Shown here: piece by piece, positions 35,565 through 44,230 of the stretch | Position numbering within the stretch: position 1 is the first letter of the stretch | Layout: each line of letters starts with the position of its first letter | DNA from: an uncultured Hyphomicrobiales bacterium | GTDB taxonomy: Bacteria; Pseudomonadota; Alphaproteobacteria; Rhizobiales; Ancalomicrobiaceae | Direction of reading: 5' to 3' | DNA: 64,000 nt | Assembly (NCBI GenBank): GCA_903930435.1 | Contig: CAIYYN010000062.1 | Coordinates: forward strand, 32,660-96,659 | Position numbers and translations under genes: made by a program | Notes under the pieces: model-generated | Seen by the model: only the letters and a program-made list of their open reading frames with translations | Databases searched by the model: none | Told to the model about the DNA's origin: nothing

Positions 35565-36087
35565 CGATATCGGTCTCCGGCGCAGCATCCATTTCCGGCT
35601 TGGCCTGTCGTTCGAGGCCGATCAGCAATTCCAGCGTTCGGGCCAGCGCGGCCAGGGTCCGGGCGTCCTTTTCGTCCGCGCCGCTGCCCGCCAGCTCGAC
35701 GAAGCGCCGTTCAATTTCAGCAATTTGTCGCTCGACGGCGTGAAACAGTCGCGACACCAGTACCGTCCGATCCAGCGGCCGCTCGAACGGCGTGAGCCCC
35801 GATTGCAGCTTGCGACCTGTCCAGCCTTCACGGGCAGCGCGCTCGTAAATCGCCCGCTCCCGAATGCCGTAAGCCCGGGCGATAACCGCGACCGGCGTTG
35901 CCGATTGCTCATAGGTCGAGCGAATTTCACCCCACGGGATCACCCGCCGTTTGCGAGCAGCTGCATCTGATGTCTCCGTTCCGTCTGTTTGGGGAGCGGA
36001 ACCGGGCCCATCCTGACGCGCAGGAGCGGTGTCCGGGGCTTTGGCTTTCGAGCGAGTCCGTACCGCTCGGCGCAGCGTTTCAGTCAC
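35503..36087 (-). CDS. GTA g1: small terminase-like protein
   Basis: A 194-residue protein. After a disordered, charged N-terminus (residues 1-50) there is a HTH-type segment, GEIRSTYEQSATPVAVIARA with YGIRERAIYERAAREGW, followed by a long helical region (VERQIAEIERRFVELAG, ALARTLELLIGLERQ). This is the RcGTA g1 architecture, shown to be a small terminase. GTG 36087 has GGAG at six bases and is preferred over the TTG at 36099. It is the first gene of the cluster and overlaps the large terminase gene. Confidence 0.88.
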   Translation of the reverse strand: MTETLRRAVRTRSKAKAPDTAPARQDGPGSAPQTDGTETSDAAARKRRVIPWGEIRSTYEQSATPVAVIARAYGIRERAIYERAAREGWTGRKLQSGLTPFERPLDRTVLVSRLFHAVERQIAEIERRFVELAGSGADEKDARTLAALARTLELLIGLERQAKPEMDAAPETDIDEIRRDLARRIANMQRTAAD

Positions 36088-36166
36088 TCTCAACTCCAAT
36101 CAAGGGGTGCAAAGCTCGATTTTAAGTACAAGATTGAATTTAATTCATTCGCAAACGTAATAATTA

Positions 36167-36181
36167 TTTACTTATATTTAA
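36167..36181. promoter_or_regulatory. CtrA-like site upstream of the GTA operon
   Basis: TTTA-CTTATAT-TTAA, 7 of 8 positions of the CtrA pair TTAA-N7-TTAA, 86 bases upstream of the g1 start. In AT-rich DNA such a match can occur by chance. CtrA controls GTA genes in Rhodobacter, which makes the position notable. Confidence 0.3.
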
Positions 36182-36288
36182 TATTTTGAGATTTGCCACA
36201 AATTATCGTATAATATATGATATTTATTTCATCTACACTTTATTTTAGACCACAATGGCCGTTTCGTTTTCTATAATTCGTCGACCAT

Positions 36289-36337
36289 GAAAAAAATATA
36301 CGTTTGAAGCGTTGCGCTGTCAAATAAGCGCTTCAAA
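36289..36337 (-). terminator. Rho-independent terminator after the YcgN-like gene
   Basis: Arms TTTGAAGCG and CGCTTCAAA (36303-36311 and 36329-36337, 17-base loop) followed on the minus strand by CGTATATTTTTTTC. It lies about 80 bases after the ycgN stop and keeps its transcript out of the GTA operon. Confidence 0.7.
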
Positions 36338-36415
36338 ATAAGCTTTCATCGATATCCTATGTGTCATTTCATTATTTTATAATCAAAATTTATTATTTAA
36401 GATCATATACTTAGA

Positions 36416-36910
36416 TTACAATCGAATTGCCGGCTCGGCGAACGGGTCGAGACCCGGCCATTCCTCAAGGTGATCTTCCAACGTATCGGCGGGGATATCT
36501 TCCTCGGATATCACACGGTTTCGCACCGAAACACCGGCCACATGGATCATGCCGGGATCGCCGCAGACGAGCGGATGCCACCAGTAAAGCTTGCGTCCCT
36601 CGGCAATGAGCCGATAGGCGCATGTGGCGGGCAACCACGTATAGGACTGCTCCACGACTTCCTGCGGATCCAGCTTCACGCAATCGGGCACATGGTCCCA
36701 ACGGTTCTCATAGTCACCACAGCGGCAGCTGGTATGGTCGAGCAGCTTGCAGGCGACGTTCGTCCAGAAGATTTCGCCGGTTTCCTCGTCCTCGAGCTTG
36801 TTGAGGCAACAGCGGCCACAGCCGTCGCACAGCGAATCCCATTCTTCATCACTCAGCGCCTCGAGTGGTTTGGTCTCCCAGAAGGGCTGCGTTCCATGGT
36901 CTGCTGTCAT
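36416..36910 (-). CDS. ycgN: YcgN-family cysteine cluster protein (UPF0260)
   Basis: A 164-residue protein of UPF0260. Conserved cysteines cluster as [30 protein letters not shown] and CVKLDP, probably binding metal or an Fe-S cluster. [10 protein letters not shown] closes the core. Function is unknown. It is on the minus strand upstream of the GTA cluster, with its own terminator, and divergent from the penicillin-binding protein gene. Confidence 0.93.
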   Translation of the reverse strand: MTADHGTQPFWETKPLEALSDEEWDSLCDGCGRCCLNKLEDEETGEIFWTNVACKLLDHTSCRCGDYENRWDHVPDCVKLDPQEVVEQSYTWLPATCAYRLIAEGRKLYWWHPLVCGDPGMIHVAGVSVRNRVISEEDIPADTLEDHLEEWPGLDPFAEPAIRL

Positions 36911-37070
36911 TTCATCTCACAATCGAAGGCGGAACCCTGATGATCTCTGTCAATCAACTCGCCCACGCAAGGACATAAGCGAACCCGGCCAAACTGGCAA
37001 ATCGCGACGGGACCGTTCACGATACCAACAGGTTCCTGCATTCAGTGCTCGACCAATCCCGCCAGCATGT

Positions 37071-37085
37071 TTAAATATGCGTTAA
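37071..37085. promoter_or_regulatory. Perfect CtrA-type site upstream of the PBP gene
   Basis: TTAA-ATATGCG-TTAA matches all eight defined positions of the CtrA site (TTAA-N7-TTAA), 55 bases upstream of the GTG start. Expected near cell-cycle-controlled envelope genes. Confidence 0.6.
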
Positions 37086-37139
37086 GGAGTTGACCTGTGC
37101 AGGCTGCAAAGCCCCGCGGTCAGACAAGGAACCCGAAGC

Positions 37140-39443
37140 GTGTCAGACCGTCAGAACGAGCCCGATCAGAAGCCGACGCGTCGCCCGTTCTGGCGGCGGT
37201 TCGGGTTTCTTGAGCTCGATGCCTGGATCGATTCCGGGCTTTATTCCTTGTGGATTGAAACGCTTGATGTCCTTGCAAACATCGTCGTTTTCTTCCGCCG
37301 GTTTCGCCTGACGGGCTGGCGCTGGCTGCTCGTCGACATTCTCGGCGATGTCTTGACCTTCGGCGTCGCAGGCTCAGTGCTGATGCTTGCACTGGCATTG
37401 CCCGCGTTTGAATCCACCCGCAAGGACTGGCGTCACGACGTTGATTACTCCGTCACCTTTCTGGATCGCTACGGTAACGAGATTGGCAAGCGCGGCATTC
37501 GATTGAACGACTCGGTCCCGCTGGACGAATTGCCGCCGCATTTGATCAAGGCGGTGCTGGCAACCGAGGACCGACGCTTTTTCGAGCATTTCGGCATTGA
37601 CGTCATCGGAACAGCGCGCGCAATCGTCGAGAACCTGCGTCACAATGGCGTGACACAAGGCGGCTCGTCCCTGACACAGCAGCTGGCGAAAAACCTGTTC
37701 CTGTCGAACGAACGCTCGTTTGAACGCAAGATCAAGGAAGCCTTCCTGGCCCTTTGGCTGGAGGCAAATCTCTCCAAGCGCGAGATTATGAAACTCTATC
37801 TCGACCGCGCCTATATGGGTGGCGGGTCGTTCGGTGTCGCGGCTGCCGCTGAGTTTTACTTCGGCAAGAACGTACGCGATGTCTCCCTGGCCGAGGCGGC
37901 CATGCTGGCAGGCCTGTTCAAGGCCCCCACCAAATATGCCCCGCACGTGAACCTGCCGGCGGCACGTGCCCGCGCAAACGATGTGCTCTCCAACCTGGTC
38001 GCAGCCGGTTATTATTCCGAGGGTCAGGTGCTCGGTGCCCGGCGCAACCCGGCAAAGGCGGTCGACCGCAGCCGCAATTACTCGCCGGATTATTTTCTGG
38101 ATTATGCGTTTCAGGAAGTTCAGGAAATCGCCCCGCTTGACCACTCGATCACGGTCAAGACCTCACTTGACGTCGGCGTCCAGAAGAAGGCGGAAGAGGT
38201 ACTGGAAAATTCGCTCCGGCAATACGGCGAAGAGTTGGATATCAGCCAGGGCGCGATGATCATCGGCGACCCCGATGGCTCCATCCGGACTATGGTCGGA
38301 GGACGCGACTATGGTTCCAGCCAATATAATCGGGCTACCGACGCTTTGCGCCAGCCGGGGTCTTCGTTCAAACCCTACGTCTATACGGCGGCCTTGACCA
38401 TCGGCGGCTATAATCCGCAGTCGGTCATCAATGATCACGTGTTTTGCATCGGCGACTGGTGCCCGCACAATTTCGGCAACAAGTATTACGGCAGCGTCAC
38501 ATTGACGACGGCGATTGCCCAGTCGCTGAACTCGGTGCCGGTCCAGCTTGTCAGCGCCATCGGACGCGAGAAGGTCGCCGCCTTTGTGCGCCGCTTTGGC
38601 ATCAATCTGCCGGAAAAGCCCGACTGGCCCTTCGTGATCGGTGCCATCGAAGTGCACGTGATCGATCAGTTCAGCGGCTATACCACGTTTGCCAGCGGCG
38701 GATTCCGCAACAAGCCGCATGCGGTTGATCAGATCATCAATGGAACCGGCCAGGTGATTTATGATCGTGTGCGCGACAATCCGCCCCGGGAGCGGATCGT
38801 GCCAGAAGAAAAGATCGCCCAGATCGTCGGCATGATGCATCATGGCGTTGAAGAAGGCACCGGCGTCCGGGCCAAGCTCGAAGGCATTCCGGCAGCAGGC
38901 AAGACGGGTACCACCCAAGAATCGCGAGACGCCTGGTTCTGCGGCTATACGGGCAATCTCGTCGGAGTTGTCTGGATCGGCAATGATGACAATCACCCGA
39001 TGAACAAGGTAACGGGAGGCCTCGTGCCTGCGCAGATGTGGCACGACGTCATGGAATTCGCCCATCAAAATCTGGAACTGAAACAAGGCATTGGCCTGCC
39101 GCCGCCAACCCGCAAGGCACCAGACAATGCCTATGCGCTCGCCAAACCGGCGACGTCAGCTTCCAGCAATTCGAGCAGCGTCGTGACCTTGGCACCTGCC
39201 AATGGGCCGCAGGCAGCGAAAGCAAAGCCCGGTGCACCTGCCGTCGACGCCGATCATCCCTGGCAACTGACGAATGCCTCACTGAGCGTCTTAACGGAAA
39301 TCGACGGACTGATGCGCACAGCACCCACCATCAAGCCGCAAAAGAGCTCCTCGCTCGAAGGGTATGCGCTTCCAACGATGGGCTTGACCGTGCTGGCCGG
39401 TGAAGGCCAATTGCAAGGGCGGGGTTTGACGGACATCAGGTGA
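37140..39443 (+). CDS. Class A penicillin-binding protein (PBP1A-type transglycosylase/transpeptidase)
   Basis: A 767-residue bifunctional peptidoglycan synthase. A cytoplasmic N-terminus is followed by a membrane segment about 66-90. The GT51 domain has the catalytic Glu143 in ATEDRRFFEHFGID and the second motif GGSSLTQQLAKNLFLS with RKIKEAFLALWLE. The penicillin-binding domain has SSFK near residue 408, SLN (QSLNSVP) and KTG (AGKTGTTQESRDAWF). A long Ala/Ser-rich linker and unusual tail follow residue 650. GTG 37140 has AAGGA at nine bases. The last 8 bases overlap the convergent DUF2721 gene. A perfect CtrA-type site precedes it. Confidence 0.94.
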   Translation: MSDRQNEPDQKPTRRPFWRRFGFLELDAWIDSGLYSLWIETLDVLANIVVFFRRFRLTGWRWLLVDILGDVLTFGVAGSVLMLALALPAFESTRKDWRHDVDYSVTFLDRYGNEIGKRGIRLNDSVPLDELPPHLIKAVLATEDRRFFEHFGIDVIGTARAIVENLRHNGVTQGGSSLTQQLAKNLFLSNERSFERKIKEAFLALWLEANLSKREIMKLYLDRAYMGGGSFGVAAAAEFYFGKNVRDVSLAEAAMLAGLFKAPTKYAPHVNLPAARARANDVLSNLVAAGYYSEGQVLGARRNPAKAVDRSRNYSPDYFLDYAFQEVQEIAPLDHSITVKTSLDVGVQKKAEEVLENSLRQYGEELDISQGAMIIGDPDGSIRTMVGGRDYGSSQYNRATDALRQPGSSFKPYVYTAALTIGGYNPQSVINDHVFCIGDWCPHNFGNKYYGSVTLTTAIAQSLNSVPVQLVSAIGREKVAAFVRRFGINLPEKPDWPFVIGAIEVHVIDQFSGYTTFASGGFRNKPHAVDQIINGTGQVIYDRVRDNPPRERIVPEEKIAQIVGMMHHGVEEGTGVRAKLEGIPAAGKTGTTQESRDAWFCGYTGNLVGVVWIGNDDNHPMNKVTGGLVPAQMWHDVMEFAHQNLELKQGIGLPPPTRKAPDNAYALAKPATSASSNSSSVVTLAPANGPQAAKAKPGAPAVDADHPWQLTNASLSVLTEIDGLMRTAPTIKPQKSSSLEGYALPTMGLTVLAGEGQLQGRGLTDIR

Positions 39444-39927
39444 CGCCGGTCTTCTTGTCCTCCAGCCGCACATGATGGATATGGACTTCGGCACGCAGAC
39501 CTTGCCCGGCAATCATCATTTCCAGCAGGAACGCGGTCAAGGCGCCCATCGTGCACAGGATCGCCGTACCGAACAACCAGAACAGGATCTGCCCGGTGAC
39601 CGTGGCTTGCAACGCCGTGAGAAACAGGGTCAGCACCGTCCCGCATGTCGAAGCACCCCCGACTGCCGCCAAAAAGACGGCGACATCCAGCGCATGAGAT
39701 CGGCGTTTCAGGTGTTTCAACCGGATGCCGATGAGGGGATCGTTATGAGACGTACCTTCAATTTCACTTGAAAGGTTGGATACCTGATCCGAAATCCGCG
39801 CCAGTCGTGACATGAAGACACCGAGGAGCCCCCCGATCGCACTAAGCAGGAAGATCGGCGTGAGGGATGCCTGAATGACACGGATCACGCTCTGTAACTC
39901 GGTTGATGCAAACTCCATCCCAGTCAC
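39436..39927 (-). CDS. DUF2721 membrane protein
   Basis: A 163-residue membrane protein with three likely helices: VIQASLTPIFLLSAIGGLLG (14-33), VAVFLAAVGGASTCGTVLTL (about 82-101) and ILFWLFGTAILCTMGALTAF (about 113-132). The RLARISDQVSNLS segment and YxxVR-like DUF2721 pattern identify it. Function is unknown. Its stop region overlaps the end of the penicillin-binding protein gene on the other strand. Confidence 0.9.
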   Translation of the reverse strand: MTGMEFASTELQSVIRVIQASLTPIFLLSAIGGLLGVFMSRLARISDQVSNLSSEIEGTSHNDPLIGIRLKHLKRRSHALDVAVFLAAVGGASTCGTVLTLFLTALQATVTGQILFWLFGTAILCTMGALTAFLLEMMIAGQGLRAEVHIHHVRLEDKKTGVT

Positions 39928-40090
39928 CTTCGTTCAAGCGCATTGATGATTGCCATTAACGCGCTGCGGATGAAATCAAAATGACTGCGCGGGCAATGAG
40001 TGAGATCCGGCACGAACATTTCGTGTCACTCCCCACACACAGCCTGAAACCCATTTCGTTTGTGATAAAAAACCGCTAACCATTCCGGGC

Positions 40091-40702
40091 TTGTCCTCAC
40101 CTGCCGAGTCCGTCGGAATTGATCATTTGAAACGCCTGATCGAACTTCTCTTCGCGATCACCATTGCTCTGGCCACGGGGCTTGGATCGGCATGGTATGT
40201 CGTCGGCTCCGGATGGCTGATTCCAACGGATGTATTCGGCGAATGGGCGACCTGGCCCGGGGGCGGCAGTCCCGATGCGGACCCCTATTCGCGTGCCGTG
40301 CTCGCGCGCACCGGTCAGGTCCCGCTGGGCACCGGCGAAGGCACTGCCTTTTTTGCCTCGACTGACTCGAATGGTCGTGCCCTTCGCGGTGGCTGCGACT
40401 ATGAACTCAGCGGTCGCACACCACCCGTCAGGCTCTGGACCCTGTCGCTGATAGATGCCAACGGTGACCTCCCCGCCACGACCGAGGGCCGAACATATCT
40501 GCGCAGCGATGAAATCATGCGACACGGCGATGGGGGTTTTGACATCGAACTCGCTGCGACAGCAAGGCCCGGCAACTGGTTTCAGATGCCTGACCACGGC
40601 TACTACATGCTGGTCTTGCGGCTGTATGATACACCTGCTTCACTGATCAATGACATCAAAGGCAATGCACTGCCGCATATCCAGCGAAAGGCGTGCCGAT
40701 GA
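40091..40702 (+). CDS. Membrane-anchored DUF1214 protein
   Basis: A 203-residue protein with an N-terminal membrane segment (LLFAITIALATGLGSAWYVV, about 18-37) and a periplasmic DUF1214 domain: DPYSRAVLARTGQVPLGTGE, RGGCDYELSGRTPPVRLWTL, SLIDANGDLPA, and a C-terminal YYMLVLRLYDTPAS. DUF1214 is usually fused to DUF1254; here the two are separate genes overlapping by ATGA. The TTG start at 40091 is uncertain, and TTG codons further on could serve. Confidence 0.88.
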   Translation: MSSPAESVGIDHLKRLIELLFAITIALATGLGSAWYVVGSGWLIPTDVFGEWATWPGGGSPDADPYSRAVLARTGQVPLGTGEGTAFFASTDSNGRALRGGCDYELSGRTPPVRLWTLSLIDANGDLPATTEGRTYLRSDEIMRHGDGGFDIELAATARPGNWFQMPDHGYYMLVLRLYDTPASLINDIKGNALPHIQRKACR

Positions 40703-41253
40703 TTCGATTTGCGCTCTGGCTCCTCGGCGGACTGGTCCTTGGCGGGATTATCCACATCACGACGGTGCTTGGCTTGCCCTTGTTCGCGCCTGAACCAGCC
40801 TTTGTCAGGATCGGGGCCTTTGCGCTCGACGGCCGTTTCACGGCCTTGCCACGGTCAGCGCCCGGCGTTCATGCGTTGCCGCTGCTGGATCCTGCGATGG
40901 AGCATGCAGTCTGCCGGTTTTCGCTGGCCGGTGGACCCGTCAGGATCAAGGCCGAGATGCCCGACCTCTATTGGTCGATTGCGATCTTCAATCGCGATGG
41001 GCTGAATGCCTATTCATTGTCCGATCGTGCCGCTGATCAGAAGCCGATTGATATCCTCGTTGCGACGGCGGGCCAGATCGCTGAAATCCGCGAAAATCCG
41101 CCCGACAACTTTGACAACGTCGTCATCATCGACTGGACTGGAACAGATGGTTTTGCGCTGATCCGCGCGCTTGTGCAAACGCCAGGCTCCGAAAAGATCA
41201 TCCGGGACGCCTTCTCGGCTGCCAGTTGCGACGTATTCCACCTGGCACAGTAG
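40699..41253 (+). CDS. Membrane-anchored DUF1254 protein
   Basis: A 184-residue protein: N-terminal helix (MIRFALWLLGGLVLGGIIHI) and periplasmic domain with the DUF1254 pattern (DPAMEHAVCRFSLAGGPVRI, PDLYWSIAIFNRDGLNAYSL). ATG 40699 overlaps the previous stop by 4 bases, so it is translated together with the DUF1214 gene. Function is unknown; together they make the two halves of a domain pair. Confidence 0.86.
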   Translation: MIRFALWLLGGLVLGGIIHITTVLGLPLFAPEPAFVRIGAFALDGRFTALPRSAPGVHALPLLDPAMEHAVCRFSLAGGPVRIKAEMPDLYWSIAIFNRDGLNAYSLSDRAADQKPIDILVATAGQIAEIRENPPDNFDNVVIIDWTGTDGFALIRALVQTPGSEKIIRDAFSAASCDVFHLAQ

Positions 41254-41263
41254 CCTACCATGC

Positions 41264-42100
41264 CTACTTGATCGACGCCGGATGATCGATTTCGCTGGCC
41301 CTGGTGTAGCGGGACGGCTTCAAACCGGTGTCCTGACCCGGCAAGGACCGGAATCCCGCTGTATTCTGTTCGGCCAGGACGATTTCTGTCTGCAAATGGT
41401 CGTAGGCCTGATTGACCTCCCATTGCCGGTCAGTCGGCGTCTCCACCAGCATGCGATCGATGCAGATACGATAAGACTTGAGCCTGAAGCGCATGGATCT
41501 CCAGACCCAGTCCGCCAGTCGGGCGTTTTCATCGACACGCGCATAGGCATTGTGGAGTTCTGCCGGCGTCAGGTTGGCGCGATGATCGAGGTTCCGGATC
41601 CGTTCCGCGTCATCGGCGTTGACAGCACGCAGTTCGCGCCAGAATGGGCCGATCAACCGTGCGTCGTCGTTCATGTCGTTGATCAGGCGATGCCAGCGCG
41701 TCTCGCTTGAAACAAACGGATCTCGCCGCAACAGCTCGTAATAGGCAAGCGGATTAAACTTGCTGTCCAGTTCCGGTAGAATCCGCGTCCGCTGAAACTC
41801 GACAAGTGTGTCGCCAAACCAGTCATTGACATGTGGTGGCTGCACGAGCTGCCAGGCCCGGTCGCGCATCGTCTTTTCGCGATCGGTCTGATTGAAGTCG
41901 GAAACGAGTTCGCCCCGGCCACGATCCGCGATCACGCCACCGATCGCTGGCAAGACGCTATCGTGCCATGCACTGGGCTCCACACGCCCGAAGTCGCCCG
42001 TGTTCTCACCGCAGGCCGCAAGCGGAACCAGGCAAATGAACGCCACTGGCCAGCACGTGAACCTGTCTGCAAGTGTCCGGAGGGTCAATGAAAGCGGCAC
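41264..42100 (-). CDS. Putative lipoprotein, 278 residues
   Basis: I do not recognise the family. The signal sequence VPLSLTLRTLADRFTCWPVA is followed by VPLAAC, a lipobox, so the mature protein is anchored at CGENTGDFG. The body has many charged and aromatic residues (EFQRTRILPELDSKFNPLAY, RLIGPFWRELRAVNADDAER) and is helical. The frame extends to 42310, but GTG 42100 has AGGA at seven bases and gives a correct lipoprotein start. It is on the minus strand, convergent with the DUF1254 gene. Confidence 0.78.
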   Translation of the reverse strand: MPLSLTLRTLADRFTCWPVAFICLVPLAACGENTGDFGRVEPSAWHDSVLPAIGGVIADRGRGELVSDFNQTDREKTMRDRAWQLVQPPHVNDWFGDTLVEFQRTRILPELDSKFNPLAYYELLRRDPFVSSETRWHRLINDMNDDARLIGPFWRELRAVNADDAERIRNLDHRANLTPAELHNAYARVDENARLADWVWRSMRFRLKSYRICIDRMLVETPTDRQWEVNQAYDHLQTEIVLAEQNTAGFRSLPGQDTGLKPSRYTRASEIDHPASIK

Positions 42101-42167
42101 GGTCAGATCCTGAGTTCTCGTTACAGCGTCACTGTCCAGTGTCAGGCGCGATTTTTTCCAATACTCT

Positions 42168-42359
42168 TCACTTGCCGCTCTGAACGGGATCAGGCGCCAT
42201 TTCCGCCAATGACACACAAGGTGGGGAGTCGACTGGTTCGGCACGCGTGCGTTCATAGCGAACACCCGAGAACAAGATGATCTCTCCGGCACCGACACCT
42301 TTACTTTCACGAAAACTGCGGCGGCGAGAGATATCGAATGTCAAAACATCGGCTGCCAT
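42168..42359 (-). CDS. Small uncharacterised protein (63 residues)
   Basis: The product begins MAADVLTFDISRRRSFR and contains GEIILFSGVRYERTR. I recall GxILFxxGVRYER as a recurring pattern in small alphaproteobacterial proteins, but cannot name one. ATG 42359 has AGAGG at six bases; a GTG 30 bases upstream is the alternative. It lies upstream of the lipoprotein gene on the same strand. Confidence 0.55.
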   Translation of the reverse strand: MAADVLTFDISRRRSFRESKGVGAGEIILFSGVRYERTRAEPVDSPPCVSLAEMAPDPVQSGK

Positions 42360-42389
42360 GACTGGCCTCTTCAGAAATGCCTGTTTCAC

Positions 42390-42724
42390 AGTTTGCCCCT
42401 GCCGTTAACGCGCGACTGCGTGGCCGAGGTGATCCTGCCTTGCCGTGCTCGAGGCCTCCCCGGGCATGCGACAAGCGATTAACGGACTCACCGACTACTG
42501 CGCCCATGTGAAGTTGGTATGGTTAACGAAGTCCTAACCAGGCGTCTCTCTATCGTACGACTCGTCGCAAATGTTGCCGGGAAGCCACAGATTTCATCTG
42601 ACCGTATTCAGGGGACTGGTGCCAGCGGGCGAATGACTCATACTGAAGCAGCGAATCAGTTCGCGGTGCGTTCGTCCGGGTATTTATTCATAAAATCAGC
42701 TATTTAATAAAGGCCGCAACGACC
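42390..42724. other. Gene-free intergenic region with CtrA-like site
   Basis: No gene was seen in this 335-base stretch. At 42523-42537 lies TTAA-CGAAGTC-CTAA, 7 of 8 positions of the CtrA site, roughly 190 bases upstream of the DUF2336 start. It is the only regulatory-looking motif noticed. Confidence 0.35.
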
Positions 42725-43864
42725 TTGAGCACATCCTTCGATCCGCATGCGGACTCTGTTCGCCCCCAGAGTCAATATCGCGACAGCCAGATGCTTCGTG
42801 ACAGTCTGATCGTCGAGTTGGCAAGCCTGTTTATCTTGCCGGCCGAGCACAGGCGGACCGACCTGACGGCCTTTGAAGAACTGATGACCTCGCTGTTTGC
42901 GACAGCACCTGCTCCAGAACGCGCGAAGGCAGCGGCCTTACTTGCAACGCGCGCCGATCTGCCAGCCTCGATTGCGGCAATGATGGCCAATGACGAGATC
43001 GATATTGCCCGGCCTATCCTGACCTCTTCACCTGCGCTTGAGACAATCGACCGTATCCGCGTGATCGGTAACCGAAGCGAAGCACATCGTGAGGCCCTCG
43101 CGACACGGACCGATCTTGAGGATTCCGTGATCTCGGCACTTCTGGTCCACGGCGGACCAGACACAATTGCAACCTTGAGCGCGAATACCCGTTTGACGAT
43201 GAGCCCGGGTCAGATCGACCAGCTAGTCAATCGCGTGATTGATGAAGGCCGCGCCATCGAGGATTTGTCGGAGACTCTCGACCTTGGCCCGGCGCGGCGT
43301 ATCGATCTGTTCTTCGAATTGTCCGCCGCCGACCGCAGGCGAGCGCTGATCGCGTATAACGCGGAAACAAGCTTTCGGCGGATCGAAAAACGCGGTCGCC
43401 GCACGCCTCGGATCGTGCGACCAGGATTGCAGCGCGCCCTTATCGATGCGGTCTTTGCCGGTGAAAACGAGACCTATGCCGGCCTTTTGTCAGAAGCCAT
43501 CGGCGTAAGTCAGTCGCTTGGGCTTCGCATCGTCAGGGACCAAGGCGGCGAACCCCTCGTCGTCGCCCTTCTGGCGGCGGGCCTGGATGCGACCGACGCC
43601 ACCAGCATCCTTGTCCGGTCTGATCCCGCGTTCGGCTGGACCTACTATACGATCCGGGATCTGGTCCATCTCTACGACGTGATCGGCTGGCGGACCGCCG
43701 AAGCAATTGTCGAACGCTGGTCGGCGGCCGGTGGCAAGCGTCTCGCCATTGCCTCACGACAAACAGACCATTCGCGTGCATCCAGCGCCGTTGAAATGCG
43801 CTCGCAGCCCGCCCGTCATTGGCTCGAGAGTGCACGCGATCAAACGATCCGTGCATCGCGATAA
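42725..43864 (+). CDS. DUF2336 protein
   Basis: A 379-residue DUF2336 protein, an alphaproteobacterial family of unknown function with repeat-like helical structure. Repeated patterns are ELMTSLFATAPAPERAKAAA, LLATRADLPASIAAMMANDE with its DIARPILTSSP, and a later LSANTRLTMSPGQIDQL. It starts at a TTG. It is convergent with the DUF1491 gene (16-base gap). Confidence 0.87.
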   Translation: MSTSFDPHADSVRPQSQYRDSQMLRDSLIVELASLFILPAEHRRTDLTAFEELMTSLFATAPAPERAKAAALLATRADLPASIAAMMANDEIDIARPILTSSPALETIDRIRVIGNRSEAHREALATRTDLEDSVISALLVHGGPDTIATLSANTRLTMSPGQIDQLVNRVIDEGRAIEDLSETLDLGPARRIDLFFELSAADRRRALIAYNAETSFRRIEKRGRRTPRIVRPGLQRALIDAVFAGENETYAGLLSEAIGVSQSLGLRIVRDQGGEPLVVALLAAGLDATDATSILVRSDPAFGWTYYTIRDLVHLYDVIGWRTAEAIVERWSAAGGKRLAIASRQTDHSRASSAVEMRSQPARHWLESARDQTIRASR

Positions 43865-43880
43865 GCGGATCCCTGCAGCA

Positions 43881-44222
43881 TCAGCCAGCGGCCAGGTCGA
43901 GAAAATGCCGCCCGGCGCGATCTTCGATTTCGACGATCCACAGATCGGAATCAAAGGCCCGTTCCCGTTTGAGCCGCTCTTCGACCTCGAATTCCGGGGC
44001 GTCTGACATCACCCGTTCGAACAGCCGCACACCGCTGTCATCTTGATCAAAGCTGGTCTGTGGGGCAGGTCCATATAGATCGGCGGTGCCGTTGAGGCGC
44101 GCAACCTTGACGAAGATCGCGCCAGCTTCGTCAGCGCCCCGCTTGACGACAGCCGCGAATGCGCCATCGCTATTGGCACGACGTACGAGCGCAGCGACAA
44201 GGATTTCCGATTTCAGACGCAT
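43881..44222 (-). CDS. DUF1491 protein
   Basis: A 113-residue protein of DUF1491 with the whole family pattern: RLKSEILVAALVRRANSDGA, AVVKRGADEAGAIFVKVARL and FDSDLWIVEIEDRAGRHFL. Function is unknown. It is the last of three same-strand genes (PAS kinase, peptidoglycan-binding protein, DUF1491), separated by only 8 bases from the second. Confidence 0.93.
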   Translation of the reverse strand: MRLKSEILVAALVRRANSDGAFAAVVKRGADEAGAIFVKVARLNGTADLYGPAPQTSFDQDDSGVRLFERVMSDAPEFEVEERLKRERAFDSDLWIVEIEDRAGRHFLDLAAG

Positions 44223-44230
44223 GGCCAGTC

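Larger units (their letters stand above)
36100..36415. promoter_or_regulatory. AT-rich region upstream of the GTA operon (probable promoter and silencer target)
   Basis: This 316-base stretch is extremely AT-rich compared with both neighbours and contains no gene. It must hold the GTA promoter, since the cluster starts at 36087. A TTTA-N7-TTAA element at 36167-36181 is a 7-of-8 match to the CtrA site. The far end holds the terminator of the upstream ycgN-like gene. MucR-type proteins prefer such DNA. Confidence 0.5.

Noticed and set aside
15090..36087. Intact temperate prophage
   Set aside because: No integrase, repressor, replication genes or attachment sites; gene order is that of RcGTA.
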